A DNA stretch of 64,000 nt, taken from NCBI RefSeq assembly GCF_000420525.1, contig NZ_ATVC01000002.1, positions 29,056 to 93,055 on the forward strand. The letters run 5' to 3'. The position numbers and the translations under genes were made by a program. Positions 36,117-45,229 of this stretch are shown one piece after another. The notes under the pieces were generated by a model. That model saw only the letters and a program-made list of their open reading frames with translations, searched no databases and was not told where the DNA came from. Each line of letters begins with the position of its first letter. Position 1 is the first letter of the stretch. This DNA is from Aquaspirillum serpens DSM 68 (GTDB lineage: Bacteria > Pseudomonadota > Gammaproteobacteria > Burkholderiales > Aquaspirillaceae).

Positions 36117-38836
36117 TGCTCCAACGTACTTTAACCGAGCACGCCGCTGAGTGTTTTTTTAGCGATGACAAATTAGCCACGTGGCTGTGGGATAGGCTGC
36201 AACTAACGAATGACCTCGAAAGTGATCGTTGGCATCGGCTACAAGCAGAGTTCTATCATTTACTGGTTGAAGGTGTCGAAGCCCGATATCCGCGTGAACA
36301 TCGCCTAACCGATGTGCGCCAGCTGATGGGCCGCATGCTCGATGGTGATTTACTGCTGACACCCACCCTGCCGTGGCTAGATGAGTTGCAACAACGGCTA
36401 ATGCAACGCAATGGCGACTTGCTGTGCTACCGCGAAGGCGAGGTACAAGCCTATGTACGCTTAGCAGCAGGCCTAGACCCAACCTTGCTCGCGGGCTGGC
36501 ATTTGGCGCGGTGGCTGGATGATATGCCTCAGCCACAGGCACACGACATTCGCCGCGTGGTGTCCGCCCAAACCGCCTTTTTTGCCCCACAAGGTAACCC
36601 TTCATTGCCATTTGCCGAAGGGCATGTACATTTCTGGGGCGTTACTGCAGATAGCGCGATTCTCGATGACTACCTGCTGGCGGGTGGTGAGCTAAAACCC
36701 GACAAAAAGCCGAACCTGTGGCAGCGCGAACAACACGACAGACTGCAACCCTTGTTGCAACGTGCTCGGCAATTACTGGTGTTGTTGCTAGAACCGACAA
36801 CACAGGCGGCACAGGACGAAACAGCAATAAACCAACAAGTTTGGTTACAAATCTCAGAACATCTAACGGATTTAATGCAACATAACTTATGCATGCCAGA
36901 TTGGGGATTATTGGCAGATAGCTTGTGTGCAACCGACATATGTAGTGCCAACTGGCTACTGGGTGAATTTGCACAGGCGATGGAGCGTGGCGAGGCCAAT
37001 CGCTGGCTGTGGTTATACCTCTACCTTTGCCGGCGCTATAACGAGCAAAGTACACATCCGTTGCAGCGCATCGCCATCTTGTGTTTCTGGCAAACGGTCA
37101 ACCAGCTGCGCCGCAGCCTAATCATGGATGGGCAAGGCCTGACGCGCTTTGCCGAGCGGTACTTCAGCTCGACGATGCAGCGTAAGCCCAAAAATCATGA
37201 CAATTTTCGCCGGCTGTGGCCTGCCGCTGCTGATGTCGCAGAAATCAAATCTGGGCCGGATGCCTTCTCTGGCGCATTCACGCGCCAGTTTTCTAAGCCA
37301 ATGACAAAGAATGCGGGGCTCAAACAACCCAAACCGCCATACATCTTTGGCGAACATGAAATCAGTCCGGATGGTAAAGCGCAGTGCTATTTGCAGAACC
37401 TAGAGCGTTGGCAATTCTGTGCCCACTTTTCACGCTCGCAAGCTCACAAGCAAAACCAGCGCCCCAAGCCGGATGGCAAGAAGCAATGGGAAGCAGCTGA
37501 GAAGCTGATGCGTAACCTGCAAGCAACATCCGGCTGGAATGCACCTGAGTTTTTGGGCGGCAAGCTGAACCCGAATTTCCACTTTCAGCCAACCAGATGG
37601 TTTCGTGGGCTGGATGTGGCGGGGGATGAAAACGCGCTGAAAATCGAATGGTTTGCGCCCGTACTGCGCTGGCTGCGCAACGGTTTCAAACCACGGCCGG
37701 ATGGCGAGCGCGCCAGCATTGGGTTTCATCTCAGCATCCATGCCGGCGAGGACTACGCCCACCCAGCGTCGGGCATGCGCCACATCGACGAGACAGTACG
37801 CTTTTGCGAGATGCGCGAGGGCGACCGGTTGGGACATGCACTGGCACTGGGTATTCCACCGCAACAATGGGCGGCACGGCAGGGTGAAATGATACTGCCG
37901 CTGGACGAACATCTGGATAATCTGGTGTGGCTGTGGCATCACGCCAGCATGCTCAGCGGGGTACTGCCACTGGCACAGCAAGTATTGCCCTTATTCGAAC
38001 GGCGCATTGCCCGCTTCTGGCGCTTATCACAATGGTGGCAAGTACCAAACCTCATGACAAATTCGCCCACAGGTGAAACACCATCGGCTGACGCTTTTAA
38101 TATCTCGCCCTTACACCACGCGACACCAAATGACCTATATCAGGCATGGTGGCTGCGACGCAATTGTGTCTATCAGCTGAGCAAAGTTGGTGATAGCTGG
38201 CAAGTTACTTCGCAAGAGCTGTGCGCCTTACCCGATCATCAAGAATTGAGCGAGCACCACACCCTAGCAAGCCAGCTTTATCTAGCACGGCATGAATGGT
38301 TGAGTACCCTGCAAGAAGCGCCACTGGTGATTGTACGGATGGGTAACGAAGCAGCAGCACATGGCCGGTTTCATCACAAGGTTGACCGCAAACGCGATGA
38401 AAACATTTTGGAAGATGTGGATACCCCAGCCGAACTGGATTTCATACACGCACTACAAGATTGGTTGTTAACCGAGTACGACAAACTCGGGCTTATTATC
38501 GAAGCAAACCCAACATCTAATGTCTATATCGCACGGCTAAAGTCACATGCCGAGCACCCAATTTTTCGCTGGCACCCGCCAGACGAATCCGTCCTAGAGG
38601 AAGGCGCAGCAGCCAACCTCTATGGCCTACGGCGTGGCCCCGTCCGCGTGCTGGTGAATACCGACGATCCCGGCATCATGCCAACCACACTGCGCACAGA
38701 GTTTTTGCTACTGCGTGAAGCGGCATTAGAGCAACACGTTGGCCGGACGGTGGCCGAGCGTTGGCTAGAAACACTGCGCCAGTATGGTATTGAGCAATTT
38801 CACCGAAATCATTTGCCAGTATTCGAGCCAGTTTGA
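36116..38836 (+). CDS. rdrB: RADAR adenosine deaminase RdrB
   Basis: 906-residue deaminase of the RADAR system, much longer than housekeeping adenosine deaminases (about 330-350). Zinc and catalytic motifs are seen: HVH at 170-172, HLSIHAGEDYAHP (538-550) with the conserved HAGE, ANPTSNVYIARL, and the metal aspartates in NTDDPG (848-853). Large insertions separate the first and second halves of the TIM barrel, as in RdrB. In studied systems RdrB deaminates adenosine in RNA and/or ATP and dATP to inosine forms during infection and assembles into large shells with RdrA. The start overlaps the small ORF (TAATG); the stop TGA is embedded in the TGAGGAG ribosome site of the next gene. All catalytic residues look intact. 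Confidence 0.93.
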   Translation: MLQRTLTEHAAECFFSDDKLATWLWDRLQLTNDLESDRWHRLQAEFYHLLVEGVEARYPREHRLTDVRQLMGRMLDGDLLLTPTLPWLDELQQRLMQRNGDLLCYREGEVQAYVRLAAGLDPTLLAGWHLARWLDDMPQPQAHDIRRVVSAQTAFFAPQGNPSLPFAEGHVHFWGVTADSAILDDYLLAGGELKPDKKPNLWQREQHDRLQPLLQRARQLLVLLLEPTTQAAQDETAINQQVWLQISEHLTDLMQHNLCMPDWGLLADSLCATDICSANWLLGEFAQAMERGEANRWLWLYLYLCRRYNEQSTHPLQRIAILCFWQTVNQLRRSLIMDGQGLTRFAERYFSSTMQRKPKNHDNFRRLWPAAADVAEIKSGPDAFSGAFTRQFSKPMTKNAGLKQPKPPYIFGEHEISPDGKAQCYLQNLERWQFCAHFSRSQAHKQNQRPKPDGKKQWEAAEKLMRNLQATSGWNAPEFLGGKLNPNFHFQPTRWFRGLDVAGDENALKIEWFAPVLRWLRNGFKPRPDGERASIGFHLSIHAGEDYAHPASGMRHIDETVRFCEMREGDRLGHALALGIPPQQWAARQGEMILPLDEHLDNLVWLWHHASMLSGVLPLAQQVLPLFERRIARFWRLSQWWQVPNLMTNSPTGETPSADAFNISPLHHATPNDLYQAWWLRRNCVYQLSKVGDSWQVTSQELCALPDHQELSEHHTLASQLYLARHEWLSTLQEAPLVIVRMGNEAAAHGRFHHKVDRKRDENILEDVDTPAELDFIHALQDWLLTEYDKLGLIIEANPTSNVYIARLKSHAEHPIFRWHPPDESVLEEGAAANLYGLRRGPVRVLVNTDDPGIMPTTLRTEFLLLREAALEQHVGRTVAERWLETLRQYGIEQFHRNHLPVFEPV

Positions 38837-38846
38837 GGAGCATTGC

Positions 38847-39638
38847 ATGGCAGGAAAAGATTTCCCAAAACAAATTACCAACTTTGATGAGTTAGTTAAG
38901 GCATATGAGCATTGTTGCAATCATCTCAAGAGTAAAGATGCTGAAAGCTATTGGTTACGCTATTTATTTCGTCGTATCCCAATTTTTGCCAGTACGGGCC
39001 TGATTTTTTTTGGTATCTGTTTTGCCATTACCCTGACAGAAAACTTTGGCACCAAGAAAATTGATGAGTTTTTACTTAGCTTAAGGCTGTTTGATGTTGG
39101 CTATCGGGATCATATTCTGATTGGCAGCTTTTTCTTGTTGCTGTTACGCAGTCTTTTACCTTGGAAGTGGTTTGCTAATAAAGAAACCACACAGGCTACA
39201 GGAGAGAAAAAAACTAAAAACTGGAGAAAAATCTGGTCTGAAAACTTAGAAAAGCCAATTGCCCTACTGCTTATTTCAAGCATTTTACTATCTGGTTTTT
39301 CTTGGATTATTGCTCAAAACCATATTTTGTTACTAGGTTTAACTATTTTCAGCGTTGTAACATTGGGTGCTTTGTTAGTTGATCGTACACTGGGATTTAC
39401 CCGACGTAACGAACGCTATAGGCTATTTTCAAGCCGTGCAGAAGGTTTGAGGCTCGAGAGCAATTCGAGGAAACAGATAAAGGACAAATCGGGTAAACCT
39501 ATTGAATTTAATGAAGAACATCTTCTCGAGTGTTCAGCATTTTTTGAAGAATTACGACTAGACAAGCATAACGCAACGATGACTGACTCATTCTATTTAT
39601 TACGACTAAAACAAAGACTTCTTCGATATATGCCCTAG
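38847..39638 (+). CDS. RADAR accessory membrane protein (RdrC/RdrD-type candidate)
   Basis: 263-residue protein with four predicted helices: about 45-66 (IPIFASTGLIFFGICFAITL), 88-106 (DHILIGSFFLLLLRSLLPW), 138-158 (PIALLLISSILLSGFSWIIA) and 160-182 (HILLLGLTIFSVVTLGALLV). A charged soluble N-terminus, a lysine-rich middle loop and a helical C-terminal tail (after RTLGFTRRNERYRLFSSRAEG) lie outside the membrane. RADAR loci may carry an extra membrane gene, either Csx27-like (rdrC) or SLATT-domain (rdrD); four helices favour the former, but I cannot decide. GAGGAG precedes ATG 38847, 10 bases after rdrB. It may limit or focus the action of RdrAB at the membrane. Confidence 0.75.
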   Translation: MAGKDFPKQITNFDELVKAYEHCCNHLKSKDAESYWLRYLFRRIPIFASTGLIFFGICFAITLTENFGTKKIDEFLLSLRLFDVGYRDHILIGSFFLLLLRSLLPWKWFANKETTQATGEKKTKNWRKIWSENLEKPIALLLISSILLSGFSWIIAQNHILLLGLTIFSVVTLGALLVDRTLGFTRRNERYRLFSSRAEGLRLESNSRKQIKDKSGKPIEFNEEHLLECSAFFEELRLDKHNATMTDSFYLLRLKQRLLRYMP

Positions 39639-39683
39639 CATTCATAAAAACTAAGCAGGATTACCGATACAGCAAATTGTCTA

Positions 39684-39725
39684 AAAAAACGGCGGATTGG
39701 TATTACAAGCCACATCCGCCTTTTT
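39684..39725. terminator. Bidirectional terminator between the RADAR operon and the YejA-like gene
   Basis: GGCGGAT (39691-39697) and ATCCGCC (39714-39720) form a 7-bp stem with a run of A before it and TTTTTA after it, so it can end transcripts from both sides. It marks the right edge of the defence island. Confidence 0.85.
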
Positions 39726-39733
39726 ATCGCGTG

Positions 39734-41581
39734 TTACTGTTTTCCCTTTATTTCAGGTTTTTGCCACCAAGTATGAATCATCCATTCTTGAGCCTGATAA
39801 TACAAAGGCAGTTGCTGCGGATAAGCAAATTTATCCCACCACGCCACCCGATGCGTTGCTAAGTGCCAATTTGGTACTAACAAATACTCGGCTCGTAACA
39901 CCCGATCTAACGCCCGTGCTGCTGTCACCAACTCATTGCGGTCACGGAATGACACAAAATGATCTAACAAATGCTCTAAAGCCGGATGTTTCACCCCTGC
40001 CAAATTCAACGAACCGAGCTGATCGGCGCTGGCGGTGGAAAAATAATCGCGCAACTCATTCCCTGGCGACAACGACATCCCATACACCGCCACCGTCATA
40101 TCAAAATCAAACTGATTGAGCTTTTGTTGATAAATACTCGAATCCACCGTGCGGATAGCCAGCTCAATCCCCAAACGGGCAAGGTTGCGTTGATATGGCG
40201 CGACAATCCGCTCATAGGTTTTAGAAAAGGTTAAAAACTCAAAACGGAATGGCCGTCCTTGTGCATCAACCAATTTGCCTTCAGGGGACAACAACCAGCC
40301 GGCCTCAAACAATAACTGCCGCGCCTGCAGCAGATTATTTCGCAAGGCAAACGCATCTGGTGAAGCCGGTAAGGTGACGGCAGGGCCAAACACTGCAGCA
40401 GACAGATGTTCACGCAAGGGATTGAGCAAAGCCAATTCAGCCGCCGAGGGTGTGCCCTGTGCCGCTAATTCGCTATTGGAAAAATAACTTTGGCTGCGGC
40501 GATATTGGCCATAAAACAGCTGTCGATTGGCCCAATCGAAATCAAACGCCAAAGCCAAAGCCTGCCGCACGCGCCGATCGGCAAATACCGCACGGCGTTG
40601 GTTCATCACAAACCCCTGCATCCCCGTCGGGTTTTGGTTGGGGAAGGTGTGTTTCAAAATCCGCTTTTCATCAAAAGCCGCGCCACGATACGAACGCGCC
40701 CATGTTTTAGCGATATTTTCTGCGACCACATCAAACTCACCTGCCTTAAATGCCTCCAGACGCACAGTGTCATCTAATAGATAGCGAAAGCGGATGCGGT
40801 CAAAGTTAAACATGCCGCGCCGCACTGGGTGATTTTTCGCCCAATAGTGGGGATTCTTTTTAAATTCGCTGTTTTTCCCAAGTTGATATTTCGTCAACAG
40901 ATAGGGCCCTGAAGCCAAAGGCGGGGTTAGAGGCTGTTTACCGAGTTGCCCTTGCCCCCCCCAACGCCGAGAAAACACCGGCAATTCGGCAATAATCATG
41001 TGCAATTCGGCATTGCGACGTTTGAAATCGAAACGGATGTGGCGTTTATCTAACACCACCGCTTGTTTGATATCGCTCCAATAGGCGCGAAAGCGCGGAT
41101 GGGCGGCAGGGTCTTGGGTTAGGGTGTCGAAACTGTGTTTGACATCCGCCGCTTCAACTGCCGAACCATCGCTAAACCGTGCAGCGGCATTCAAGCGAAA
41201 CGTGACCGACAAGCCATCTTCTGCCAAAGCAATGTCTTCCGCCAACAAACCATAAACAGTAAAAGGCTCATCCCATGATTTTTCTGCCAGCGAATCAAAT
41301 AACAGCATGGCAATACCGGCTTCTTTGTCGCCTTTCAAGGTAAAAGGATTGAGGGTGTCAAAACCGCCAAGGGCAGGTAAAGTCAGCGTGCCACCTTGTG
41401 GTGCCGTGGGATTCACATAGTCAAAATGGGAAAAATGCGGTGGATATTTCGGTGTGTAGCCCAAAGCAACCGCTGGCGCACTCCATGCCGCAGGGCTCAC
41501 TATCAGGCCAATCACCAGCATCCACCACGCTATGACGTGGCCGATTGGCTGCTTCAGCCACAGCTTTACAGATAGCGACAT
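39734..41581 (-). CDS. Extracellular solute-binding protein, family 5 (YejA-like peptide binding)
   Basis: 615-residue periplasmic binding protein for oligopeptides. A signal sequence (about 12-35, HVIAWWMLVIGLIVSPAAWSAPA) is followed by FDYVNPTAPQGGTLTLPALGGFDTLNPF, the YejA-type N-terminus, then SVTFRLNAAARFSDGSAVEAADVKHSF, the family 5 signature region, and GMQGFVMNQRRAVFADRRVRQALALAFDF. In E. coli YejABEF imports microcin C-like peptides; no permease or ATPase gene adjoins this copy, so it may feed a transporter encoded elsewhere. Confidence 0.9.
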   Translation of the reverse strand: MSLSVKLWLKQPIGHVIAWWMLVIGLIVSPAAWSAPAVALGYTPKYPPHFSHFDYVNPTAPQGGTLTLPALGGFDTLNPFTLKGDKEAGIAMLLFDSLAEKSWDEPFTVYGLLAEDIALAEDGLSVTFRLNAAARFSDGSAVEAADVKHSFDTLTQDPAAHPRFRAYWSDIKQAVVLDKRHIRFDFKRRNAELHMIIAELPVFSRRWGGQGQLGKQPLTPPLASGPYLLTKYQLGKNSEFKKNPHYWAKNHPVRRGMFNFDRIRFRYLLDDTVRLEAFKAGEFDVVAENIAKTWARSYRGAAFDEKRILKHTFPNQNPTGMQGFVMNQRRAVFADRRVRQALALAFDFDWANRQLFYGQYRRSQSYFSNSELAAQGTPSAAELALLNPLREHLSAAVFGPAVTLPASPDAFALRNNLLQARQLLFEAGWLLSPEGKLVDAQGRPFRFEFLTFSKTYERIVAPYQRNLARLGIELAIRTVDSSIYQQKLNQFDFDMTVAVYGMSLSPGNELRDYFSTASADQLGSLNLAGVKHPALEHLLDHFVSFRDRNELVTAARALDRVLRAEYLLVPNWHLATHRVAWWDKFAYPQQLPLYYQAQEWMIHTWWQKPEIKGKQ

Positions 41582-41637
41582 AAATAAATCCGTTGAAAAT
41601 CGGTGGTCGGATTATAAGACCGGCCATCGGGGTGCGC

Positions 41638-41643
41638 TATAAT
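41638..41643 (+). promoter_or_regulatory. Putative -10 element upstream of fabI
   Basis: A perfect TATAAT lies 32 bases before the fabI ATG. The -35 position (TAAGAC, 41615-41620) is poor, so the call rests on the -10 box and its place. Confidence 0.4.
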
Positions 41644-41674
41644 CAGAAAATTTACCACCTCAAAAGGTACAAAC

Positions 41675-42469
41675 ATGGGTTTCCTCGCAGGCAAGAAGAT
41701 TCTAATTACTGGTCTTTTATCCAATCGCTCAATTGCTTATGGCATCGCCGCTGCCTGTCGGCGTGAAGGGGCGGAATTGGCATTCACCTATGTCAACGAC
41801 AAACTGAAAGAGCGAGTCGAAAAGATGGCGCGCGAAGATTTCGGCAGCGATATTTTGCTGAAATGTGATGTGCAAAACGACGCTGAAATTGAACAAGTGT
41901 TTACCGATTTGGCCACCCATTGGGATGGTTTAGATGGGTTGGTGCACGCTATCGCCTTTGCGCCAAGCGAATCGCTGAAAGGTGATTTCCTCGATAGTCT
42001 GTCGCGTGAAGCCTTCCAAGTGGCCCATGAAGTTTCCTCGTATAGCTTCCCCGCCCTTGCCAAAGCCGCACGTCCGATGATGCAAGGCCGCCAAGCGTCG
42101 TTATTGACCCTGAGCTATCTCGGTGCAGTACGGGCAATTCCACACTACAACGTGATGGGTTTGGCAAAAGCCAGTTTAGAAGCCAGCGTACGCTTTACCG
42201 CCGCCTCTTTAGGCCGTGATGGTATTCGCGTTAATGGCATTTCCGCCGGCCCCATCAAAACATTGGCCGCCGCCGGTATCTCGGGCTTTGGTAAATTGCT
42301 GAAAATGGCAGCGGATAATTCCCCGCTGCATCGCAATGTGACCATTGAAGAAGTCGGCAATGCTGCGGCTTTCTTGCTGTCTGACTTGTCGTCTGGCATC
42401 ACCGGCGAAATCACCTATGTCGATGGTGGTTACAGCATCAATGCCTTAAATGTGCCAGAAGAAGCCTAA
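41675..42469 (+). CDS. fabI: Enoyl-[acyl-carrier-protein] reductase (NADH)
   Basis: 264-residue short-chain reductase that performs the last step of each fatty-acid elongation cycle and is the triclosan target. Seen are the atypical Rossmann start [32 protein letters not shown], and the active-site pair in [21 protein letters not shown] (two tyrosines and lysine), plus [18 protein letters not shown] sequence ([17 protein letters not shown]). The C-terminus [15 protein letters not shown] is standard. AAAGGT precedes the ATG. Confidence 0.96.
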   Translation: MGFLAGKKILITGLLSNRSIAYGIAAACRREGAELAFTYVNDKLKERVEKMAREDFGSDILLKCDVQNDAEIEQVFTDLATHWDGLDGLVHAIAFAPSESLKGDFLDSLSREAFQVAHEVSSYSFPALAKAARPMMQGRQASLLTLSYLGAVRAIPHYNVMGLAKASLEASVRFTAASLGRDGIRVNGISAGPIKTLAAAGISGFGKLLKMAADNSPLHRNVTIEEVGNAAAFLLSDLSSGITGEITYVDGGYSINALNVPEEA

Positions 42470-42481
42470 CCCACGCTGCGG

Positions 42482-43381
42482 CTAGGGCCAATAATTGGCT
42501 TGGCCGTAGATGGTTTTTAGGTGATCGACAAAACGCCGCACCCGTTCCGGTAAAAACTTACGCTGTGGCAACACAGCATAAATCGGATATTCGGGTGAGG
42601 CGTAAGCATCCAACACGGTCACCAACCGTCCTTCGGCCAAATCTGCCCGCACCTCCCACAACGACCGCCACGCCAAACCAAACCCTGCCACCGCCCAATC
42701 GTGTAACACCGCACCATCATTACATTCCAATAGGCCAGAAATTTTGAGTGTTTCTAAACGGCCATCAATACGAAAAATCCACCCTCGGCTTTGACTGCCG
42801 CCGCCTAAAGATAAACAACGGTGATGGGCCAAATCTGCAGGCGTTTTGGGAATACCATGCTGGGCCAAATAAGCAGGGCTAGCCACCACCACCCGCCGAT
42901 TGTCAGCCAAGCGCACCGCAACTTGGGTTGAATCGGCCAATTCACTGATGCGAATCGCACAATCAATCCCCTCGGCCACTAAATCCACAATTCGATCCGT
43001 TAGGCTCAACGTCACTTTGACATCTGGGTGTTGCTGTTGAAAGCTGGCGATATGGGGCGCGACATGGCGGCGGCCAAAACCGGCAGGGGCAGAAATACGC
43101 AAGTGGCCACGCATTCGACTATGCCCCGACGCCAACGCTGCTTCAGCCTCGTTGAGCTCGTTCAAAATACGCTGGCACTCTTCAAAAAAAGCACTGCCTT
43201 CTTGCGTCAAGGTGACACGGCGCGTGGTACGCACCAAGAGCTTGACCCCTAAACGCTCTTCTAGGGCATCAAGGCGGCGGCCAATCATCGCCGCCACTAC
43301 CCCTTCATGTCGCGCTGCAGCAGAGAGACTGCCCTGATTCACCACATTGACAAAGCTAGTTAACTGCTTGAGCTGGTCCAT
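42482..43381 (-). CDS. LysR-family transcriptional regulator
   Basis: 299-residue regulator. The helix-turn-helix is in QLTSFVNVVNQGSLSAAARHEGVVAAMIGRRLDALEERLG (about 4-45), followed by the LysR linker and an effector domain (GHLRISAPAGFGRRHVAPHIASFQQQHPDV). Its sequence is closer to the large DhcR/YhjC-like group than to metabolic LTTRs of known ligand. Divergent from aceB across about 170 bases, so malate synthase is a possible target; this is inferred from position. Convergent with fabI, 12 bases apart. ATG 43381 is chosen over a GTG two codons earlier. Confidence 0.88.
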   Translation of the reverse strand: MDQLKQLTSFVNVVNQGSLSAAARHEGVVAAMIGRRLDALEERLGVKLLVRTTRRVTLTQEGSAFFEECQRILNELNEAEAALASGHSRMRGHLRISAPAGFGRRHVAPHIASFQQQHPDVKVTLSLTDRIVDLVAEGIDCAIRISELADSTQVAVRLADNRRVVVASPAYLAQHGIPKTPADLAHHRCLSLGGGSQSRGWIFRIDGRLETLKISGLLECNDGAVLHDWAVAGFGLAWRSLWEVRADLAEGRLVTVLDAYASPEYPIYAVLPQRKFLPERVRRFVDHLKTIYGQANYWP

Positions 43382-43451
43382 TACCACACAAAAAGTAAAA
43401 TATAAAATGCCATTTTAGTGCTTTCTTTCCAAGAGTCCAGTCACTACAATG

Positions 43452-43529
43452 CTGCAACACAATATAAATTTCCCATTCAGGGAATCTCACTGGCGCAAAC
43501 AATGCGGCTCTTTGGCTGCTGTGTTGCAG
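43452..43529 (+). promoter_or_regulatory. Long inverted repeat upstream of aceB
   Basis: CTGCAACACA (43452-43461) and TGTGTTGCAG (43520-43529) are perfect 10-base complements 58 bases apart, ending about 20 bases before the aceB ATG (43550). It could be a leader-RNA stem or paired protein sites, for example for the divergent LysR regulator. Confidence 0.35.
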
Positions 43530-43549
43530 AATCTAAAAAGGAAAAATAG

Positions 43550-45145
43550 ATGGCTGTTACTCTTCCCGAAGGCGTAGAAATCCTCGCCGCTGTTCCTGCT
43601 GCTTATGAAGAGATTTTGACCACCGATGCACTGGCATTTGTGGCGAAATTACACCGCAAGTTTGAAGCCCGCCGCCGCGAATTGCTGGCCGCCCGCGTTA
43701 CTCGCCAAGCTGCCTTAGACGCTGGCAAATTGCCCGACTTTTTGCCAGAAACTGCCGAAATCCGCGCCGGTGATTGGAAAATTGCGCCGTTGCCAGCCGA
43801 TTTGCTCGACCGCCGCGTAGAAATCACCGGCCCCGTCGAACGCAAAATGATGATTAACGCGCTCAACTCTGGCGCGAAAAGCTTCATGGCCGACTTTGAA
43901 GATTCCAACTGCCCAAGCTGGGAAAACCAAATCAACGGTCAGCTCAATGTGCGTGATGCTTATCGCAAAACCATCAGTTTTGTCAGCCCAGAAGGCAAAC
44001 AATACAAACTGAATGACAGCATCGCCACCCTGATTCTGCGTCCACGCGGTTGGCACTTGATGGAAAAACACATCACTGTCGATGGCGAAATCGTGTCTGG
44101 TTCGCTGGTTGACTTTGGTTTGTCGTTCTTCCACAACATCCATTATCTGGTGGACAACGGCCGCGCAACCTATTACTACCTGCCGAAGATGGAAAGCCAT
44201 CTCGAAGCCCGTCTGTGGAACGATGTGTTCGTGTTCGCGCAAAACGAACTGAACATCCCACAAGGCACTATCAAAGCCACCGTGTTGATTGAAACCATCT
44301 TGGCCGCCTTCGAGATGGACGAAATTCTGTATGAATTGCGTGAACACAGCTCTGGTTTGAATGCAGGTCGTTGGGACTACATCTTTAGCTGCATCAAGAA
44401 ATTCAAGTCGAACAAAGACTTCTGCTTGGCCAACCGTGGTGCGATCACCATGACAGTGCCGTTTATGCGTGCTTATGCCCTGTTGTTGCTGAAAACTTGC
44501 CACAAGCGCAATGCCCCAGCTATCGGCGGTATGGCAGCGTTGATCCCGATTAAAAACGATCCCGTGGCCAACGAAAAAGCCTTGGGTGGGGTGAAAGCGG
44601 ACAAAGACCGCGATGCAGGTGATGGTTATGACGGTGGTTGGGTGGCGCACCCAGGCTTAGTGCCGGTGGCAATGGAAGCCTTCACCGCTGTGTTGGGTGA
44701 TCGTCCGAACCAAATCGACAAACAACGCGATGATGTCGCTGTGACAGCCGCTGATTTGCTCAACTTCCAACCTGAAACCCCCATTACCGAAGCCGGTATG
44801 AAACTGAATATCGACGTGGGTATTCAATACCTCGGCTCTTGGATTTCTGGTAATGGTTGTGTGCCAATTCATAACTTGATGGAAGATGCGGCAACGGCGG
44901 AAATTTCCCGCGCACAAATTTGGCAATGGATCCGCAGCCCGAAAGGGGTGTTGGAAGATGGCCGTAAAGTGACACAAGAATTGTTCTTACAATTCCACGC
45001 TGAAGTAGTTGCTGATCTGAAAGCGAAACTCGGCGCGGCTTGGACTAAGCAATATGAAGACGCCGCTGCGATGTTTGCGCAGTTGACCACCAGCGATGAT
45101 TTTGTCGAATTCTTGACCTTGCCAGGTTACGACTACCTCGACTAA
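43550..45145 (+). CDS. aceB: Malate synthase A
   Basis: 531-residue enzyme that condenses glyoxylate with acetyl-CoA to malate, the second glyoxylate-shunt step, needed for growth on acetate, fatty acids and leucine carbon. Seen are [39 protein letters not shown], the metal-binding [20 protein letters not shown] and the signature [15 protein letters not shown]. The length is that of isoform A rather than the 720-residue G form. AAAAAGGAAAAA precedes the ATG. Isocitrate lyase is not adjacent. Ends at a strong terminator. Confidence 0.95.
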   Translation: MAVTLPEGVEILAAVPAAYEEILTTDALAFVAKLHRKFEARRRELLAARVTRQAALDAGKLPDFLPETAEIRAGDWKIAPLPADLLDRRVEITGPVERKMMINALNSGAKSFMADFEDSNCPSWENQINGQLNVRDAYRKTISFVSPEGKQYKLNDSIATLILRPRGWHLMEKHITVDGEIVSGSLVDFGLSFFHNIHYLVDNGRATYYYLPKMESHLEARLWNDVFVFAQNELNIPQGTIKATVLIETILAAFEMDEILYELREHSSGLNAGRWDYIFSCIKKFKSNKDFCLANRGAITMTVPFMRAYALLLLKTCHKRNAPAIGGMAALIPIKNDPVANEKALGGVKADKDRDAGDGYDGGWVAHPGLVPVAMEAFTAVLGDRPNQIDKQRDDVAVTAADLLNFQPETPITEAGMKLNIDVGIQYLGSWISGNGCVPIHNLMEDAATAEISRAQIWQWIRSPKGVLEDGRKVTQELFLQFHAEVVADLKAKLGAAWTKQYEDAAAMFAQLTTSDDFVEFLTLPGYDYLD

Positions 45146-45175
45146 TTGGTATTGCATCAGAATTGACCCTGTTTT

Positions 45176-45202
45176 GGCCCACCTCGCGTGGGCCGTTTTT
45201 TT
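45176..45202 (+). terminator. Rho-independent terminator after aceB
   Basis: GGCCCAC (45176-45182), CTCGC loop, GTGGGCC (45188-45194), G, then seven T. The ccoI ATG follows only 28 bases later, so the ccoI promoter must lie in or just past this element, or read-through occurs. Confidence 0.9.
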
Positions 45203-45229
45203 GCGCGCTTTTCGGTTAGAATCGCAAGC

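Noticed and set aside
43715..44650. 311-codon open frame antisense to aceB
   Set aside because: It mirrors the codon pattern of a certain gene, has no recognisable domain and no ribosome site.
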